This document shows positions 7,099 to 8,565 of a DNA stretch of 8,565 nucleotides, in pieces. Positions within the stretch are counted from its first letter, which is position 1; every line of letters starts with the position of its first letter. The position numbers were made by a program, and so were the translations under genes. The notes beneath the pieces are model-generated. The model saw only the letters and a list, made by a program, of their open reading frames with translations. It had not been told where the DNA came from and searched no databases. The stretch lies in NCBI GenBank assembly GCA_030638185.1, contig DAOWFD010000117.1:1-8565 (forward strand), given 5' to 3'. The DNA is from Candidatus Aegiribacteria sp. GTDB taxonomy: Bacteria > Fermentibacterota > Fermentibacteria > Fermentibacterales > JCC-6.

Positions 7099-7280
7099 CT
7101 TGTGCGGGAAATCGAGCATTGCGAGATTCCCCGCTCGAGCAAGAGCGTTAATAATTAACTTGTGCGGGAAACCGAACATTTGTGAGGTTCCCCGCTCGAG
7201 CAAGAGCGTTAATAATTAACTTGTGCGGGAAATCGAGCATTGCGAGATTCCCCGCTCGAGCAAGAGCGTTAGCAACATAA
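7099..7280 (+). repeat. Three tandem 60-61-base hairpin repeats resembling tRNA-Gly acceptor stems
   Basis: Copies lie at 7099-7158, 7159-7219 and 7220-7280. Each folds into an outer hairpin (7104-7134, 7164-7195, 7225-7255) with five GC pairs (GCGGG/CCCGC), an A-C mismatch, four pairs, tandem G-A/A-G mismatches, and two pairs closing a 3-4 base loop. Copy 2 differs from copies 1 and 3 at four stem positions forming two compensatory pair changes (T-A to C-G, G-C to A-T). A second possible hairpin, CGCTC-GAGCAA-GAGCG, is identical in all copies and competes for part of the first stem. Linkers contain the palindrome TTAATAATTAA in copies 1 and 2. The GCGGG starts (7104, 7164, 7225) continue in step to the tRNA start at 7285. 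Confidence 0.9.
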
Positions 7281-7284
7281 CCGA

Positions 7285-7360
7285 GCGGGAATAGCTCAGT
7301 TGGTAGAGCCCTACCTTGCCAAGGTAGCTGTCGCGGGTTCAAGTCCCGTTTCCCGCTCCA
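7285..7360 (+). tRNA. tRNA-Gly (anticodon GCC), CCA encoded
   Basis: A complete 76-base tRNA. The acceptor stem is GCGGGAA pairing with TTCCCGC, discriminator T73, then genomic CCA (7358-7360). The D arm AGCTCAGTTGGTAGAGC is standard. The anticodon stem-loop CTACC-TTGCCAA-GGTAG carries anticodon GCC, reading GGC/GGT glycine codons. The T arm is CGCGGGTTCAAGTCCCG, with the invariant GGTTCAA. G1-C72, C2-G71 and U73 are the usual bacterial glycine identity elements. It is followed immediately by a long terminator hairpin and preceded by three hairpin repeats that copy its acceptor stem. Confidence 0.98.
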
Positions 7361-7405
7361 TATATAGAAAGCGAGTAGCTACAATTGCTACTCGCTTTCT
7401 GTATA
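7361..7405 (+). terminator. Strong hairpin directly after tRNA-Gly
   Basis: The base after CCA begins a 19-pair stem (7361-7379 with 7387-7405, one T-G pair, loop TACAATT). Its core, GCGAGTAGC/GCTACTCGC followed by TTTCTGTAT, works as an intrinsic terminator, with the 5' A-rich flank pairing to the T-rich tail as in bidirectional terminators. Confidence 0.8.
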
Positions 7406-7412
7406 TGTAATG

Positions 7413-7522
7413 CGGGGACGTCGGCAAGTTTATTCACAAGCGTTTCGTATCCCGCTCCGCAGGTTTTTCCCTCACACGGGGACGTCGGCAAGTTTATTCA
7501 CAAGCGTCTCGTATCCCGCTCC
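7413..7522. repeat. 46-base direct repeat pair ending in a tRNA-Gly-like 3' sequence
   Basis: The copies at 7413-7458 and 7477-7522 differ at one base (GTTTCG versus GTCTCG), 64 bases apart. Each begins CGGGGACGTCGGCAAG and ends CGTATCCCGCTCC; the second continues into A, giving TCCCGCTCCA (7514-7523), the same ten bases that end tRNA-Gly at 7351-7360. In the first copy GCGGGG can pair with TCCCGC across the element. No reading frame here looks real: frames through it merely translate the repeat. Confidence 0.9.
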
Positions 7523-7529
7523 ATGCATG

Positions 7530-7569
7530 AAAGAGAGCAACCAAATTTACCGGTTGCTCTCTTTTGTTT
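7530..7569 (+). terminator. Orphan intrinsic terminator
   Basis: A perfect 13-pair stem, AAAGAGAGCAACC (7530-7542) with GGTTGCTCTCTTT (7552-7564), has a nine-base loop and is followed by TGTTTG. No gene lies upstream on this strand between it and the tRNA terminator. It sits seven bases after the second tRNA-Gly-like TCCCGCTCCA, mirroring the layout after the intact tRNA, so it probably served a lost tRNA or ends an unrecognised small RNA. Confidence 0.8.
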
Positions 7570-7576
7570 GGCTGAC

Positions 7577-7683
7577 GCGGGGATGGCGCTCCTAGCCTGT
7601 ATCTGGCAATGTTTCGGTGCTAATATCCTGCTCCGCTGGGTTTTCTCCAACGCAGGGGACGTCGGCTAGTTTAATTGACATGC
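7577..7683. repeat. Diverged copies of the downstream repeat family
   Basis: The stretch 7624-7683 aligns with 7448-7505: both read TATCC(C/T)GCTCCGC(A/T)GG, a T-rich segment, then GGGGACGTCGGC(A/T)AGTTTA and an ACA-GC end, differing mainly by substitutions and two extra bases. Ahead of it, GCGGGGA at 7577-7583 can pair with TCCTGC at 7626-7631, again an acceptor-stem-like closure around about 42 bases. No coding potential is evident. Confidence 0.7.
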
Positions 7684-7704
7684 TTATGAAAATTAGTACA
7701 TATA
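7675..7704 (+). promoter_or_regulatory. Possible promoter of the QueG-like gene, formed within a repeat copy
   Basis: TTGACA at 7675-7680 is followed by AT-rich sequence; the -10 would fall in ACATATAT (7698-7705) and matches poorly. The TTGACA arises in the diverged repeat where the other copies read TTCACA. It would give a leader of about 30-40 bases. Confidence 0.35.
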
Positions 7705-7741
7705 TCCTGGTATTGAGATATGTCACTGTTACATAATCCTT

Positions 7742-8419
7742 TTGTATGAGTTAATGATGATTGAAAATTTGTTCAAACAACATGAAGTTCCGCTCTGGGG
7801 CATTGTATCTCTGGGAGAGATAATCGAACACACTGATGGATACAGTTGCATAACCTTCTGTTTACCCTATGACAGTGCCGCAGTCGCTGCTCTTCCTGAT
7901 GACGATTTGATGAATAGGTGCAAGAAGGAATTGAGTGAAAGGACGAGAGCTGTTTATAAAGCTATCGTAAAGGAGTGTAGTGAATATCGTTTCGTGTTCT
8001 ACGATGATGTCGATAAAGAACTGAAACTACGCGAAAAGGGAATTTCACAGAAGGTTCTTGCCCATCTGGCAGGTCTTGGCTGGATTGGCAGATCATCACT
8101 CCTGATTACGTCCAAGTTCGGGCCTCGGGTACGACTTGGCACCATCTTTACCAAAGATGATCTGGAATTCAAATTCACTGGACACCTGTGTTCTGGAGAC
8201 TGCGGGGACTGTATGACTTGTGCCGAAATTTGTCCAGCCGGTGCGATCTCTAAGAACTCGTATGATGTGAACAAGTGCAGGCAGATTGTCACTGATGCCA
8301 GGGGGGAATACAGGACCTTCTGCGGCTTATGCATGCAAGTGTGTCCACAAGGAAATGCTATCAATCGCGGTACACTGACCGCCAATTCGCCACGCGTCTT
8401 GGCGGCAGGTGATGCGTAG
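7742..8419 (+). CDS. Short epoxyqueuosine-reductase (QueG)-like protein with two [4Fe-4S] motifs
   Basis: Up to 225 residues from TTG 7742 (ATG 7754 and 7757 are alternative starts; none has a good ribosome binding site). The segment AHLAGLGWIGRSSLLITSKF followed by GPRVRLGTIFT matches the core of the QueG family, cobalamin- and Fe-S-dependent enzymes that reduce epoxyqueuosine to queuosine in tRNA. Two ferredoxin-like motifs follow: C154xxC157xxC160xxxC164P and C179 ... C194xxC197xxxC201P, enough for two [4Fe-4S] clusters. QueG proteins are normally about 350-380 residues with C-terminal HEAT-like repeats; these are absent, so this belongs to the shorter QueG-like group whose substrate is uncertain. 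No other queuosine gene is nearby. The stop codon lies five bases before the putative group II intron. Confidence 0.8.
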   Translation: MYELMMIENLFKQHEVPLWGIVSLGEIIEHTDGYSCITFCLPYDSAAVAALPDDDLMNRCKKELSERTRAVYKAIVKECSEYRFVFYDDVDKELKLREKGISQKVLAHLAGLGWIGRSSLLITSKFGPRVRLGTIFTKDDLEFKFTGHLCSGDCGDCMTCAEICPAGAISKNSYDVNKCRQIVTDARGEYRTFCGLCMQVCPQGNAINRGTLTANSPRVLAAGDA

Positions 8420-8424
8420 CGTTT

Positions 8425-8565
8425 GTGCGCCAAGCTCAGCTTGGTGCTTCTTTCCGGGTGAGCTACTCATTAGGAGTAGCAAGTCCTTGTCGGGTAAAGC
8501 TTAACCAGCAGCCCGTACCGAGTGTTGTGCCTGTGGCGGAGCCGAAGTACGTGTCGGTGAACGAA
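8425..8565 (+). mobile_element. 5' end of a probable group II intron (domain I), truncated by window edge
   Basis: The sequence begins GTGCGCC, matching the GUGYG 5' consensus of bacterial group II introns. As in Ll.LtrB, the first five bases lead straight into a small hairpin (CCAAGC-TCA-GCTTGG) and a TGC. Further helices follow: GCTACTC/GAGTAGC (8462-8468 with 8474-8480), CGGG/CCCG (8491-8494 with 8512-8515), and ACCGA/TCGGT (8517-8521 with 8554-8558) enclosing GGC-GGA-GCC. No open frame covers it. The reverse-transcriptase ORF and domain V would lie beyond the window and cannot be seen. The alternative is that 8427-8453 is simply the terminator of the preceding gene. Confidence 0.6.

Noticed and set aside
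7104..7255. Kink-turn motifs suggested by the tandem G-A pairs
   Set aside because: A kink-turn needs a three-base bulge beside the G-A pairs; here the mismatches are symmetric with no bulge.
7099..7280. CRISPR array
   Set aside because: Only three copies, adjacent with no variable spacers, and the copies themselves are hairpins linked to the tRNA.
7036..7284. T-box leader sensing tRNA-Gly
   Set aside because: No T-box consensus (AGGGUGGNACCGCG-like) and no downstream glycine-related coding gene; the unit ends in the tRNA itself.
7148..7342. 64-residue minus-strand frame with repeated NALARAGNL peptides
   Set aside because: It simply translates the hairpin repeats and part of tRNA-Gly; peptide repetition follows from DNA repetition.
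7351..7523. attL/attR of an integrated element at the tRNA-Gly 3' end
   Set aside because: The shared sequence TCCCGCTCCA is only ten bases, the interval is about 160 bases, and no integrase gene is present; kept only as one explanation for the repeat block.
7385..7669. 94-residue plus-strand frame and a nested frame at 7410
   Set aside because: They cross a terminator hairpin and translate the direct repeats; no start signal or family resemblance.
8427..8453. Simple intrinsic terminator of the QueG-like gene
   Set aside because: The nine-pair stem followed by TTCTTT could terminate, but continued dense helices to the window edge and the GTGCGCC start fit a group II intron better; it remains the main alternative.

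Overview
The window is bacterial and looks like a chromosomal segment of a Gram-negative-type, probably uncultured lineage. It encodes two lipoproteins with lipoboxes, one carrying a peptidoglycan-binding SPOR domain. It also has tightly packed genes with GGAGG-type ribosome binding sites, a tRNA with an encoded CCA end, and intrinsic terminators. I cannot name the phylum from the sequence.

Layout. (1) 1-2537, minus strand: a 5'-complete but window-truncated alkaline-phosphatase-superfamily phosphodiesterase/phosphatase (1047 leftwards, running off base 1). It has its own sigma70-like promoter and lies downstream of a fold-type I PLP aminotransferase (2537-1335) that ends in a clear terminator. 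(2) 2538-2697: a divergent control region with an operator-like palindrome over the aminotransferase -10. (3) 2698-6999, plus strand: a compact six-gene cluster, almost certainly an operon, since most junctions overlap or leave 2-3 bases. In order it encodes a parvulin-like lipoprotein, a RluA/RluD-type rRNA pseudouridine synthase, an EcfT/CbiQ-like membrane protein, TruA, a deoxyhypusine-synthase-like protein, and a SPOR lipoprotein. Two genes start with TTG. (4) 7000-7741: a 740-base gene-poor stretch holding tRNA-Gly(GCC), three 60-61-base hairpin repeats directly upstream of it and in register with it, two strong terminator hairpins, and a second family of direct repeats carrying tRNA-Gly-like 3' ends. 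(5) 7742-8419: a short QueG-like protein with two [4Fe-4S] motifs. (6) From 8425 to the window edge: a highly structured RNA region beginning GTGCGCC, read as the 5' end of a group II intron.

How it fits together. The operon combines RNA modification (RluD-like, TruA), an envelope protein-folding lipoprotein, an envelope/septal SPOR lipoprotein and two genes of uncertain role. The adjacency of an EcfT-like gene and truA echoes the ecfT-truA neighbourhood of Firmicutes, but the ECF ATPases are absent here. The queuosine-type Fe-S protein continues the RNA-modification theme but is separated by the repeat-rich tRNA region and probably has its own promoter.

The most unusual structure is the repeat block ahead of tRNA-Gly. 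Each copy folds into a hairpin whose outer stem copies the tRNA acceptor stem (GCGGGAA ... CCCGC followed by T, like discriminator U73). All stem differences between copies are compensatory, and the spacing (60, 61, 60) places the tRNA's first base exactly where a fourth repeat would begin. Second in interest are the in-frame 42-base tandem repeats inside the parvulin-like domain.
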